From OMOG01 sp041485845 (lineage in GTDB: Bacteria > Acidobacteriota > Terriglobia > Bryobacterales > Bryobacteraceae): a stretch of DNA of 13,714 nt. The first letter of the stretch is position 1; each line of letters begins with the position of its first letter. The stretch is from NCBI GenBank assembly GCA_041485845.1, contig JBGPKH010000185.1, forward strand, positions 1-13,714, given 5' to 3'. Of the stretch, positions 1 to 7,363 are shown in pieces. The notes below the pieces were generated by a model. That model saw nothing but the letters and a program-made list of their open reading frames with translations, did no database searches and was not told the DNA's origin. The translations under genes and the position numbers were made by a program.

Positions 1-2
1 CC

Positions 3-989
3 ATTCAGCCGGCGCCCGCACCGCAGCAGGTGGCAGAGCCAGCGCCCGCCCCTGAGCCCTCCGGCCCGCTTTCGCCGCTGGTGCGCAAGATGGCGCGCGA
101 GCACAACATCGATCTCGGCCGCGTGAAGGGCACCGGCGCCGGCGGCCGCATCACCAAGCAGGATCTGGAGGACTGGCTGGCGCAGCAGGGTGCGAAGCCG
201 GCCGCTCCGCCAGTCCCGCCGCAAGCACAGCCTCCCGCGCCACCCGCGGCGCCACCGCCGCCCGCGCCAGCGCCACTCCCGGCAGCGGCCGGCCAGGCGC
301 GCACGCGTATCGAGCCGATGAGCGCCATGCGGATCAAGATCGCCGAGCACATGGTGATGTCCAAGCGAACTTCGCCGCACGTCACCACGGTTCACCGCGT
401 GGATATGACCAAGGTCGCGAAGGTGCGGGAACGCCACAAGGACACGTTCCAGCAGAACTACGGATTCTCGCTGACGTACCTGCCGTTCATCGCGCGTGCC
501 ACCGTGGCGGCGCTGCGCCAGTACCCGCTGCTCAACGCCTCGCTCGACGGAAACAACATCATCTATCACAACGACATCAACATCGGGATCGCGGTGGCTC
601 TGGAGAACGGCCTGATCGTGCCGGTGATTCGCACCGCCGGCGAGAAGAACGTTCTCGGTTTGCAGCGCGCTATCGTGGACCTGGCCACGCGCGCCCGCTC
701 GCGCCAGCTCAAACCCGACGAGGTGCAGGGCGGCACCTTCTCCATTACGAATTTCGGCAGCTTCGGCAGCCTGATCGGCACCCCGGTGATCAACCAGCCG
801 CAGGCCGCCATCCTGGGCGTCGGCACGGTGGACAAAACTCCGGTGGTGATCGACGACGCCATCGCCATTCGCTACATCTGCCATCTGTCGCTGAGCTTCG
901 ACCACCGCCTGGTCGATGGCGCGCTGGCCGATCGGTTCATGAGCAAGGTGAAGCAGGCGCTTCAGGAGTGGTCGGAAGAAGTGATGTAG
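3..989 (+). CDS. 2-oxoacid dehydrogenase complex E2 component (dihydrolipoyl acyltransferase), 5'-truncated
   Basis: Acyltransferase core subunit of a pyruvate, branched-chain or related 2-oxoacid dehydrogenase complex. It transfers the acyl group from lipoyl-lysine to CoA in the cytoplasm. The reading frame is open from the window edge, so the N-terminal lipoyl domain lies outside; a GTG at 30 is only a linker codon. In the visible part, a Pro/Ala linker is followed by a peripheral-subunit-binding domain (about residues 23-59: LSPLVRKMAREH, then GTGAGGRITKQDLEDWL). A second Ala/Pro linker comes next, then the catalytic domain from about residue 98 to the end. The catalytic signature SFDHRLVDG is present, with the histidine at visible residue 301 and the aspartate at 305. 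The core starts with the usual MSAMRIKIAEHM segment and ends at normal family length. E1 genes would be expected upstream. Substrate class cannot be decided from this part. Family call is very secure. Confidence 0.95.
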   Translation: MQPAPAPQQVAEPAPAPEPSGPLSPLVRKMAREHNIDLGRVKGTGAGGRITKQDLEDWLAQQGAKPAAPPVPPQAQPPAPPAAPPPPAPAPLPAAAGQARTRIEPMSAMRIKIAEHMVMSKRTSPHVTTVHRVDMTKVAKVRERHKDTFQQNYGFSLTYLPFIARATVAALRQYPLLNASLDGNNIIYHNDINIGIAVALENGLIVPVIRTAGEKNVLGLQRAIVDLATRARSRQLKPDEVQGGTFSITNFGSFGSLIGTPVINQPQAAILGVGTVDKTPVVIDDAIAIRYICHLSLSFDHRLVDGALADRFMSKVKQALQEWSEEVM

Positions 990-1285
990 ACGAGGGGGCA
1001 TCTTCTTCGGTGCGGACCACCAGCATGGGCTGCGGGTAATCCTGGCTGAAGGCGACTCCCTTAGCTGAAGCGCGGGCTTCTGGGGATGCGGCGCGGTAGA
1101 CGGAGAGCGGCGGTATCCTCGCCCTCGCCCGGTTGTAGCCGTTCCCAGGCCAGCAACGGTTTCACGGGGCTGCTGATGATCTGTGTGCCGCCCGTGATTC
1201 TTCCAGCTTTAACGTTCATCGCGCTTCCAGGCTGCCATTTGGCCAGGCGCCGCCCCCCAGGGAAAGTGAATTCCAGATTGACCAT
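937..1285 (-). pseudogene. possible frameshifted remnant of an unknown gene
   Basis: The gap after the E2 gene holds no intact rightward gene. On the minus strand, a frame opens with ATG at 1285 just after an in-frame TAA and reads MVNLEFTFPGG, then GRITGGTQIISSPVKPL and LLAWERLQPGEGEDT. Around 1105-1111 the protein-like signal moves to the next frame, reading LSVYRAASPEARASAKG, then VAFSQDYPQPMLVVRTEED. That frame ends at 937, antisense to the E2 3' end. Both halves look like real protein (mixed composition, Trp and Tyr present) rather than the Arg/Pro/Ala-rich shadow typical here. I do not recognise the family. It may be a decayed gene, a sequencing error in a small real gene, or chance. 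Confidence 0.3.
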
Positions 1286-1306
1286 TCGTTACATGACTCG
1301 GTGCGG

Positions 1307-1312
1307 TATAAT
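1307..1312 (+). promoter_or_regulatory. candidate -10 box for the secreted-protein gene at 1380
   Basis: A perfect TATAAT lies 67 bases before the start codon. The only -35-like hexamer, TTGACC at 1278-1283, is 23 bases away, too far for a standard sigma-70 spacer, so the -35 assignment is not supported. If used, transcription would start near 1319 and leave a leader of about 60 bases. Confidence 0.4.
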
Positions 1313-1379
1313 CTGGACCGATCCGAATATGGCTCTACGAGCCGCTCCGCAAAAGGCGGACAGGTTAGAGGATTTTCGT

Positions 1380-2387
1380 ATGAGACATCGATTTCTCGTT
1401 GGGAGGAGTACTGTGGTGCTTGTAAGTCTGTTTCTCGCGCTGGCGGTTGCCCTGAACGCCCAAGCCCCTTCGGCTGCGGCGAACCAGAAAGGAAAGGCGA
1501 AAGCCTGGACCGCGCCACGCGCGGCAGGCGGCCACCCGGATCTAGCGGGATTCTGGACCAACGCCACCCTAACTCCCTTTGAGCGCCCCGGCGGGTTTGC
1601 CGGAAAGGAATTTCTTACCGAAGACGAAGCGGCGGAATTCGAGAAGCGGATCCTCGAAACGAACAACCGCGACCGCCGCGGCTCGACTGCCGAAGCCGAC
1701 GTCGCTCTCGCTTATAACGAGGCCTGGTTCGAGCGTGGGACGAAGATCTCGCCCACGCGGCGCACGTCGATCGTGATCGATCCCCCCGACGGGAGAATTC
1801 CTCTCCTTACGCCCCAAGCGCAGCGAGCGGCAGCGGGGCGAGCCGAAGTGCAGCGGCGCCTCCCCACTGGTCCTCAAGATATGAGCTTGCCGGTGCGTTG
1901 CATCCTCTGGCCGACTGCCGGGCCGCCTATGGTTCCCGGCCCCTACAACAACAACTATCAAATTGTGCAAACCGGCGAATATGTGGCCATTTACACCGAG
2001 ATGATTCACGATGTTCGCATCATCCCCTTGGATGGCCGGCCCCACCTCGGCGGGAATACACGCCAGTGGATGGGAGATTCGAGCGGCCATTGGGAAGGCG
2101 ATACCCTTGTCGTGGACACCACCAATTTCACAGACAAGACCAACTACCGGGGATCGGATCGGAACCTCCACCTTGTCGAACGCTTCACGCGCACTAGCCC
2201 GGACACCATCCTCTACCGCTTCACCGTGGACGATCCAACGGCCTTCACGAAGCCCTGGACGGGCGAAATTGCCATGATCGAGAGCGAGGGGCCGCTATAT
2301 GAGTACGCCTGTCACGAGGGGAATTACGCCATGACCAACATGCTGGGTGCGGCTCGCGCTGCCGAGAAGGCTGGACAGAGTAAGTGA
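1380..2387 (+). CDS. secreted protein of unknown function (acidobacterial GHPDLxGxW-type family)
   Basis: A 335-residue exported protein. The frame is open back to 1086, but the start at 1380 is chosen because an AGAGGA ribosome-binding site (1367-1372) sits 7 bases before it and a clear signal peptide begins there: basic MRHRFLVGR, a hydrophobic stretch to about residue 25, and a signal peptidase site near ALNAQA (residues 24-29). The mature part starts with a GGHPDLAGFWTNATLTPFERP-like motif (split as GGHPDLAGFW and TNATLTPFERP). It later shows EGDTLVVDTTNFTDKTNYRG, then LHLVERFTR, TKPWTGEIAMI and YEYACHEGNYAM. From memory, secreted proteins of this pattern occur in many paralogous copies in Solibacter-type Acidobacteriota and have no assigned role. 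No catalytic motif is recognised. The neighbours give no functional clue, and the gene appears to stand alone with its own promoter. Confidence 0.8.
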   Translation: MRHRFLVGRSTVVLVSLFLALAVALNAQAPSAAANQKGKAKAWTAPRAAGGHPDLAGFWTNATLTPFERPGGFAGKEFLTEDEAAEFEKRILETNNRDRRGSTAEADVALAYNEAWFERGTKISPTRRTSIVIDPPDGRIPLLTPQAQRAAAGRAEVQRRLPTGPQDMSLPVRCILWPTAGPPMVPGPYNNNYQIVQTGEYVAIYTEMIHDVRIIPLDGRPHLGGNTRQWMGDSSGHWEGDTLVVDTTNFTDKTNYRGSDRNLHLVERFTRTSPDTILYRFTVDDPTAFTKPWTGEIAMIESEGPLYEYACHEGNYAMTNMLGAARAAEKAGQSK

Positions 2388-2399
2388 GCGTGGGAATAA

Positions 2400-2610
2400 A
2401 AATGGCTTTCCATGAGCCGTTGAGTGCCCGCGCTGAGCCGGATCTTCTGCGCCTGAAGAGCATTTGCAGGAGGGATTACCGCGGGTGACATAGCTCCACC
2501 AGGGAACCGCGCAGCACTTCGCCGGCCGGCGGGAGCAACTTGACCAGACCCTGGCGGCGTTGCCGCCAGGCCAGTTCGGAAACCTTGCCCAGTCCCTTAA
2601 CCCTATTGAT
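2400..2610 (-). pseudogene. decayed DUF6788-like fragment
   Basis: In the 346-base gap between two rightward genes, the minus strand carries two protein-like pieces in different frames. The first (2610 down to 2476) includes KVSELAWRQRRQGLVKLLPP and AGEVLRGSLVEL before a stop. The second, from about 2492 downward, reads YVTRGNPSCKCSSGAEDP followed by RGHSTAHGKPF. Joined, they match the pattern I know from DUF6788-type proteins, which are often found near transposases: a basic helix, then LRGSLVERYxxCGxPxCxCxxG and GH. The switch occurs near 2490-2495, and no start codon precedes the first piece. I see a frameshifted remnant; the family name is an inference from memory. Confidence 0.4.
2550..2570. 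repeat. perfect 9-bp hairpin, 3-base loop
   Basis: CCTGGCGGC and GCCGCCAGG flank a GTT loop. No T-tract follows on either strand, so it is not a canonical intrinsic terminator. It lies inside the putative DUF6788-like remnant, where it would encode AWRQRRQG, so it may simply be a coding palindrome. It could also slow transcription coming from the gene ending at 2387. Confidence 0.5.
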
Positions 2611-2703
2611 TCAACGTGGAATAAAGTCGCCGTGCGAAGCTCCGGCCTTTCCAGCGCGGGTGGTATTTCAGATCCCGATATCTGCCACGGCTTACCAGCG
2701 ACT

Positions 2704-2712
2704 TGATAGAAT
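2704..2712 (+). promoter_or_regulatory. extended -10 promoter for the small membrane protein
   Basis: TGATAGAAT combines a TGn extension with a 5-of-6 match to TATAAT. No good -35 lies at 16-18 bases, as is usual for extended -10 promoters. Predicted transcription start is near 2719, giving a short leader of about 24 bases containing the ribosome-binding site. Confidence 0.45.
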
Positions 2713-2727
2713 AGCGATTCCATCGAC

Positions 2728-2734
2728 GAGGAGG
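2728..2734 (+). promoter_or_regulatory. strong ribosome-binding site that decides the start at 2743
   Basis: GAGGAGG is a near-perfect Shine-Dalgarno sequence. It overlaps the first possible GTG at 2734, which therefore cannot be the start. It stands 8 bases before a second in-frame GTG at 2743, so that codon is the likely start. Confidence 0.7.
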
Positions 2735-2742
2735 TGGCCCTA

Positions 2743-3150
2743 GTGGAGGCCTTGAAGGCGCTGATACGCTATCTCAGTTATCTGTTCCACGGATTGTTGG
2801 CACTGTTCCTGCTGGCGATCTCCGGCCTGACGCTGGCGTCCGGCGCGAATAGCTTGCACCTGGGCATGCTGCCGTGGACAGGCTCCACCCTGACCTACGT
2901 AGTGTTTTTCGGATCGCTTGGCGGACTCATCGCGGTGGTGCTGGCGCTGAGGGGAACGTGGCGGTGGCTGTTTTTCCTGTGGAGCCTGGCGGTGACGATA
3001 CTGATGGTGAAGGGCTACATCTTCAGCGGCTACCATTTCGCGCCGGGAGAAGCGCGCAAGGCCGGGTACCTGATCCTGGCTTCGCTGATCGCCCCGATGG
3101 GCGCGTGGCCGGCGATGGGGCGCAGGGCGGAGCGTAAAGGGCGCTACTGA
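2743..3150 (+). CDS. small four-helix membrane protein, unknown function
   Basis: A 135-residue inner-membrane protein starting at GTG 2743, chosen from the ribosome-binding site at 2728-2734. Four hydrophobic segments are visible at about residues 13-32, 49-69, 73-93 and 108-124, with a very basic C-terminal tail (GRRAERKGRY). By the positive-inside rule the tail should be cytoplasmic. A loop after helix 3 contains YIFSGYHFAPGEARKAG. No catalytic or transport motif is recognised, and I do not know the family. Codon use matches the neighbouring genes. It appears to be monocistronic: the next gene starts more than 300 bases later. Long minus-strand frames over this gene are His/Arg/Pro-rich shadows. 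Confidence 0.75.
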   Translation: MEALKALIRYLSYLFHGLLALFLLAISGLTLASGANSLHLGMLPWTGSTLTYVVFFGSLGGLIAVVLALRGTWRWLFFLWSLAVTILMVKGYIFSGYHFAPGEARKAGYLILASLIAPMGAWPAMGRRAERKGRY

Positions 3151-3459
3151 GAGCGGCCGCCGATCCGGCGGAATCGTGAAATTCTGGTGAGAATTCCGGG
3201 AGTATGGCGAAACTAATGTTTGATGCTTCATTTCAATACGGTCGATCCGCTCCGGGCCGTCATCGCTCTCGATCGACAGGTCAGCCGGGCGCGCGCAGTG
3301 CTGCAGCGAACCAGCGAGGTGCATCCCGCCTTCGAGCGCCGGGTAGCGGCGCTGGTGGAACTGATCGACAGGCGTGACGGCATATTGACCCGCGGCCAGC
3401 CATGCACTCTTTGGCCTCCAGGAGCATAGGTTTGCCTCCCGCCACGCAGGCTCCGGCTG
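3151..3459. other. intergenic stretch with one weak small ORF
   Basis: About 300 bases between the membrane-protein and cupin genes. The only candidate is a plus-strand frame from ATG 3223 (or TTG 3220) to 3429, whose product includes LRAVIALDRQVSRARAVLQR and FERRVAALVELIDRRDGIL. It could be a helical protein of about 68 residues, but no ribosome-binding site lies at a proper distance and the composition could arise by chance. I do not call it a gene. No terminator with a T-tract follows the membrane-protein gene. Confidence 0.3.
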
Positions 3460-3465
3460 TATCAT
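3460..3465 (+). promoter_or_regulatory. candidate -10 box, possibly for a leaderless cupin transcript
   Basis: TATCAT (5 of 6 to consensus) ends 6 bases before ATG 3472. If it is the -10 box, transcription would begin at or next to that ATG and the mRNA would have no leader. This agrees with the lack of a Shine-Dalgarno sequence there. It sits in an imperfect palindrome, GGCT-GTATCAT-AGCC, which might be an operator. No -35 is seen at the normal distance. Confidence 0.3.
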
Positions 3466-3466
3466 A

Positions 3467-3498
3467 GCCCTATGCAAACACGGCGCCCTATGCAAACA
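3467..3498 (+). repeat. 14-bp direct repeat duplicating the start-codon region
   Basis: GCCCTATGCAAACA occurs at 3467-3480 and again at 3485-3498, an 18-base period that keeps the reading frame. Each copy carries an ATG in the frame of the cupin gene, and a third ATGCAA lies at 3505. The result is three in-frame methionines at residues 1, 7 and 12. Confidence 0.8.
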
Positions 3499-4176
3499 GG
3501 GCCAATGCAACCTCGAACCGCGTACACCCGCCGGCTGCTCGCGGTTTTCATCGCGGCTGGAGCCGGCCTCTCCGGCCAAAACCAGACGCCGATAGAGAAC
3601 GGCCAGGTGAGGGTAGTGGTGGTTACCGACCAGCCGCGCGCCAGGACGGCCCTGCACGAGCACAAACTGAACCGCGTGATGGTCTACCTCCAGCCCGGGC
3701 GTCAGGACATCCAGTATCAGGACGGCAGGAAGGTGAACCTGGAGTGGAAAGCGGGCGAAGTGAAGTGGAGCCCGGCGGGCGGTATGCACACATCCGAGGT
3801 CACGAGCGATCGGCCGGTGACCATCGTCGAAGTGGAGATCAAGAAGGAGGGCGATCCCGGCAAGGCGGTTAAGACGGCGCTCGATCCGCCGAAGGTCGAT
3901 CCCCAAGCATACCGGGTGGAGTTCGAGAACAGCCAGGTGCGCGTCACGCGGGTGAGGATCGGGCCGCGGAAAGCGGTGCCGGTGCATGAGCACGTTCTCC
4001 ATCGCGTGGTGGTGTACCTCACGGACCAAAACACCCGCATGACGCTGGCCGACGGCAAGACGGAGACCGCGCAGCATAAGGCGGGGGAAGCGAGTTGGGG
4101 CGCCCCGGTGAAGCACAAAGAAGAGAACCTGAGCGATCAGCCGTTCGAAGCGGTGGTGGTGGAGTTGAAAAACTGA
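3472..4176 (+). CDS. exported protein with two tandem cupin domains
   Basis: A 234-residue protein built from two similar cupin units, about residues 40-125 and 150-233. The units align by eye: IENGQVRVVVV with FENSQVRVTRV, HEHKLNRVMVYL with HEHVLHRVVVYL, WKAGEVKWS with HKAGEASWG, SDRPVTIVEVEI with SDQPFEAVVVEL. Candidate metal ligands are H62, H64 and H106 in the first unit and H172, H174 and H215 in the second. The usual glutamate after the HxH motif is not obvious in either. A hydrophobic stretch (about residues 20-34, ending GLSGQ) after basic residues suggests a signal peptide, so the protein is probably exported. The true start could be ATG 3472, 3490 or 3505; 3472 is kept because it fits a leaderless transcript. 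Substrate unknown. The gene is followed by a terminator and looks monocistronic. Confidence 0.8.
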   Translation: MQTRRPMQTGPMQPRTAYTRRLLAVFIAAGAGLSGQNQTPIENGQVRVVVVTDQPRARTALHEHKLNRVMVYLQPGRQDIQYQDGRKVNLEWKAGEVKWSPAGGMHTSEVTSDRPVTIVEVEIKKEGDPGKAVKTALDPPKVDPQAYRVEFENSQVRVTRVRIGPRKAVPVHEHVLHRVVVYLTDQNTRMTLADGKTETAQHKAGEASWGAPVKHKEENLSDQPFEAVVVELKN

Positions 4177-4218
4177 ATCGCGATCCACGGTGGTGCAAGC
4201 CTGCCGGCTTCAGAAAGA

Positions 4219-4261
4219 GGGCCGCCGCCGTGGCCATACCGGCGGGGTGGCGGCCCGTTTT
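4219..4261. terminator. bidirectional intrinsic terminator between convergent genes
   Basis: GGGCCGCC (4219-4226) pairs perfectly with GGCGGCCC (4249-4256). An inner GCCG/CGGC pair can extend the stem. GTTTTGTT follows on the plus strand, 40-80 bases after the cupin stop. Read from the minus strand, the same hairpin is followed by TCTTTCT, so it can also end transcription of the propeller-cytochrome gene, whose stop is at 4263. Confidence 0.8.
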
Positions 4262-4262
4262 G

Positions 4263-7247
4263 TTACTGAACGTTGATGGTCACCGGATTCGTGCTCTGCC
4301 CGTCGACGGTCACCACAATCGAGACCGGTCCGCGGCCGCGCAAGCTGGCGGGAACCTGCGCGTTCACCTGGTCGAGCGCCGGGAAGCCGCCCCCCGCGCC
4401 CGCGAATAAGACGGGTTCATCCACGCCGCCAATCGTGCAGCGCACGTTGTCGAGCGAGCTTCGGTTACGGATGCCCGTGCCGTACAACGTCAGGTACACG
4501 GGACCTCCGGAAACATCGATGGGCGCCGCCACGCAACTGTCGGCGGTCGCGCCGCACTGAAACACGTTGACCGGGCTTTGCGAGTTGTCCGGATTCACTC
4601 GAATCCCAAAGGCGGCGGCCACACCCGCCGGGGGAATCGCGAAGAGCGCCGGCGCTACCGCCGCGATCGGCACGGTACCGCTGGCCGTTGCGCCGTTCGC
4701 CGCAACCACCGTGACCGTAGCCTGGCCCACTGCGGTAGCGGCGGGCATCACGTAGTTGATCTGCACCGGCGAAACAAACTGCAGCGCTCCCAGCCGCAGG
4801 ACCCCAGCGGAATCTCTGATCGAAACCGTGCTTCCCGCGAGGACTGCCGGATAGGGGATAGCCGCCTGCAGGGTCTGCGTCGCCAGCGACGTGGAGTCGG
4901 TGTTGGCGTTAACAAAGCTGTCCGGAGACACCGTTGCGCCTCCGCTCGCGGCCGAGATATTCTTCAATGCGCCGGGTGCCGCCGGCGAGATCGGCACTGT
5001 GGCCCTATCAATCGATAGTAGAAACTTGATGAGTTGCGCGCGTTGACTGGCGCTCGTCAGCCGATCCGCTCCCGTGCCCGCCGAACGGTGGGCCACATTC
5101 TGCATGACCGCGTCCAGCGTATCGGCCGAGCCGTTGTGGAAGAACGTTTGCGGGAACGCAAACAACGAGAGCAACGAAGGAGGATTGAACCCGGCGGCGC
5201 CCAGCGGCGCAACCGCGGTCGCCCGAACCTCGTTGGTTACCGCCGGATCGAAGGTGCCCGCGGCACGCAGTTCCGCGATTAACTGGGCGCCCACCAGCAG
5301 GCTCGCGTCCGGCGGGGCCGCGGCGCGGATCTTACTGCTGGTCCATTGCGCGCCGCCATGGCACGCCTGGCAGTTGGAGTCGATGAAAAGGGCCCGCCCG
5401 GCAACCACATCCGGATCGGTCTTGGAGGCGGGTGAAATGGGCGCGCGGATTCCCGAGACGACATAGGCCTTGATGGCATCCCAGGCCGGCACGCCACGCA
5501 CTTTCAATTGCAGCCGTCCGCCGCTGGCGGGCGTAAAGGCCGCGATATTGGGATCTTGCGTGATGCCGTCTGCCAGGACAATCAGCCCGAGACCGCCGGA
5601 GACGCCGCGGATGTTCGCCTCGAAATCCTCTACTTCGTCGAAGATCGCGGACCAGTTCAAAGCTCTCTGCGTCGTGGCATCGCCTGGGACGAAATCCACG
5701 TGCTGCGGAACCGTCCGCCGCGGACCAGCGCCGAAGATCCAAACGACGTTATCGGTCAGGCCAAAGGGGTGGCATGTCGAGCAGCCTCCCCACCCGGCGT
5801 TCGACATCCGCCCGGTGATGGCGGGCTGTCCCGCCGCCGGCGGGTCAAACTCCCCGATGGACGTGAAGTACAGTTCCTTGCCGATATGGACCTTGTCCTC
5901 CGCGGTTCCTGCCGTGGGCAGGCTCGCGGATGGCAGCGTCACCGCGACCTTCTCCACCGTTCCGCTCAAATCGATGACCGTCACGTCGCGCGATACGTAG
6001 TTCATCACGTACGCCGTCTTATCGGAGGCGCTGACCACAATGCCTCGCGGATTCTTGCCGGCCGGAATCTCGAGCACGCGGGTGGCGTCGGCCGGATCGT
6101 TCTGGACGGTGGCGGCGCCAGTCGCGGGATCGATTTTCAGCTTGACGACGATATTGCTGGCAGCGCTGACTACGTAGCCCTCGTCGGCCAGGTGCTTGAA
6201 CGCCATGGCCCACGGCTGCGTGATGAACTGTTTTGCGGCGTTCGTCTGACTCCCCACCGCCTGGTGCATGTTGATCGTCTTGCCCGCGTCCGCCTTGCTT
6301 CCCGTGTCGATCACGCTCAGCAGACTTTGCGTGTTCACGTTGAACCGGGTCGGGCCATTCGGCGAGGCGCCCGTGTTGGGCACGAAAGCGAAGCGTCCCC
6401 GGATCGCGATGTTGTTGAGCTGGTTCGGGTACGCTCCGGTGACGAATTTGAAGTCTGCCGCTACGGGAGCTGCCGGCGGTGCGATCCGCGCCAATGCGTC
6501 ACCCGCGGCCTTGAAGCCGGTATCCGCCAGCGCACTTAGCGTAACCGTGCCGGTGACTGTGTCGGTGGCGCCGGAAATCACGGTCACCCGGCCGGTCTTC
6601 GCATCGTCGGAGCCATCTTGCTTGCCGGGCGCCGGCAGCGCCAGAAACTGCGTGACGAACACCGTCTCTTGCGTATCGGCGCCGCCCCCGTTGGTGATGG
6701 CGATCCCCCGCGGCTCGATTCCGGCATCGGAGATCGTTTTGACGACCTGATTGGTAGTGGTGTCGATCACCGAGACGCTGTTCGAACGGGCGTTCGCCAC
6801 GTACAGTTTCCGGCCGGATGGCGTCAGCGCCAGTCCATAGGGCTCGGTCCCGACCGGAATGGTAGTCACAATGGCGCCGTAGGCGGTATTCGCCCGATCC
6901 GCGGCCAGGACGGTGACGGTCCCGCCCACGGTGTTGGCCACATAGACCCGCGTACCGTCGGGAGACACCGCTACGCCATTCGGCTCCTTACCGACGCTGA
7001 CCTGGGCTACCCGGGTATTGGCTCCATTTCTGACGTCAAAGATGCTGACGCTGTCGTTGTCCGGGTTGGCGACCGCCAGCAGCCAGTCATCCGCGCTCAG
7101 CGCGATCGGCTGCGAACTGGTGGGACCGGTGAACCGGGCCGTGCTTTGCGCCGACACTACGTCGTGATGCGCGTGAACCCAAAGCGCTCCCGCCGCCAGC
7201 GATACAGCGGCAAGTAGCGAGATCTTGATTCGAATATTCCTTGGCAT
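4263..7247 (-). CDS. exported YVTN beta-propeller / di-heme cytochrome c / TIGR03437-like fusion protein
   Basis: A 994-residue exported protein. It begins with a signal peptide (MPRNIRIKISLLAAV, cleavage around WVHA or VSAQ, residues 23-34). Residues about 45-435 form a beta-propeller of YVTN-type repeats, for example GVAVSPDGTRVYVANT, GLALTPSGRKLYVANA and GIVVSASDKTAYVMNY. Residues about 455-745 form a cytochrome c region with two CxxCH haem sites, C489-S-T-C-H493 (in GWGGCSTCHPFGLTD) and C626-Q-A-C-H630. The spacing recalls the di-heme peroxidase/MauG-like group. From about residue 755 the protein ends in repeats matching the Solibacter C-terminal domain TIGR03437 (FVSPVQINYVMPA, YLTLYGTGIRNRS, DQVNAQVPASLRGRGP). 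The start at 7247 is supported by GGGGAAGG 6 bases upstream and by the signal peptide. It probably acts outside the cytoplasm in electron transfer or peroxide-type chemistry; the substrate is unknown. It has its own promoter and stands alone. Confidence 0.9.
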   Translation of the reverse strand: MPRNIRIKISLLAAVSLAAGALWVHAHHDVVSAQSTARFTGPTSSQPIALSADDWLLAVANPDNDSVSIFDVRNGANTRVAQVSVGKEPNGVAVSPDGTRVYVANTVGGTVTVLAADRANTAYGAIVTTIPVGTEPYGLALTPSGRKLYVANARSNSVSVIDTTTNQVVKTISDAGIEPRGIAITNGGGADTQETVFVTQFLALPAPGKQDGSDDAKTGRVTVISGATDTVTGTVTLSALADTGFKAAGDALARIAPPAAPVAADFKFVTGAYPNQLNNIAIRGRFAFVPNTGASPNGPTRFNVNTQSLLSVIDTGSKADAGKTINMHQAVGSQTNAAKQFITQPWAMAFKHLADEGYVVSAASNIVVKLKIDPATGAATVQNDPADATRVLEIPAGKNPRGIVVSASDKTAYVMNYVSRDVTVIDLSGTVEKVAVTLPSASLPTAGTAEDKVHIGKELYFTSIGEFDPPAAGQPAITGRMSNAGWGGCSTCHPFGLTDNVVWIFGAGPRRTVPQHVDFVPGDATTQRALNWSAIFDEVEDFEANIRGVSGGLGLIVLADGITQDPNIAAFTPASGGRLQLKVRGVPAWDAIKAYVVSGIRAPISPASKTDPDVVAGRALFIDSNCQACHGGAQWTSSKIRAAAPPDASLLVGAQLIAELRAAGTFDPAVTNEVRATAVAPLGAAGFNPPSLLSLFAFPQTFFHNGSADTLDAVMQNVAHRSAGTGADRLTSASQRAQLIKFLLSIDRATVPISPAAPGALKNISAASGGATVSPDSFVNANTDSTSLATQTLQAAIPYPAVLAGSTVSIRDSAGVLRLGALQFVSPVQINYVMPAATAVGQATVTVVAANGATASGTVPIAAVAPALFAIPPAGVAAAFGIRVNPDNSQSPVNVFQCGATADSCVAAPIDVSGGPVYLTLYGTGIRNRSSLDNVRCTIGGVDEPVLFAGAGGGFPALDQVNAQVPASLRGRGPVSIVVTVDGQSTNPVTINVQ

Positions 7248-7291
7248 GCTGGGCCTTCCCCTCCTGGTTTGTTGGTATCAAGCGTTCACCG

Positions 7292-7320
7292 ATTGTATAA
7301 CTGCGTTCCGTGAATTGCAA
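7292..7320 (-). promoter_or_regulatory. sigma-70-like promoter of the propeller-cytochrome gene
   Basis: On the minus strand, TTGCAA (7320-7315, 4 of 6 to TTGACA) and TACAAT (7297-7292, 5 of 6 to TATAAT) are separated by exactly 17 bases. Predicted transcription start is near 7285, giving a leader of about 38 bases with a purine-rich ribosome-binding stretch at 7254-7265. The MITE-like element ends less than 50 bases upstream of the -35. Confidence 0.5.
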
Positions 7321-7363
7321 TCAGCGACCCGCGCCGCCCGCGCCGGAGTGCACCGGGGTGCTT

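Noticed and set aside
200..300. Pro/Ala codon repeats as a possible DNA repeat
   Set aside because: They encode the flexible Ala/Pro linker normal for E2 proteins.
975..1008. GAAGAAG...CTTCTTC hairpin across the E2 stop codon, as a terminator
   Set aside because: Seven-base AT-rich stem with a 20-base loop and no T-tract; too weak to call.
3223..3429. possible small helical protein of about 68 residues
   Set aside because: No ribosome-binding site at a proper distance and no recognisable family; kept only as a note on the gap.
2740..4188. 482-residue open frame on the minus strand
   Set aside because: Its His/Arg/Pro-rich product is antisense to the membrane and cupin genes, with no start signal or recognisable domain.
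5508..6539. 343-residue open frame on the plus strand
   Set aside because: Antisense to the propeller-cytochrome gene, Arg/Val/Asp-rich, with no ribosome-binding site; a shadow.
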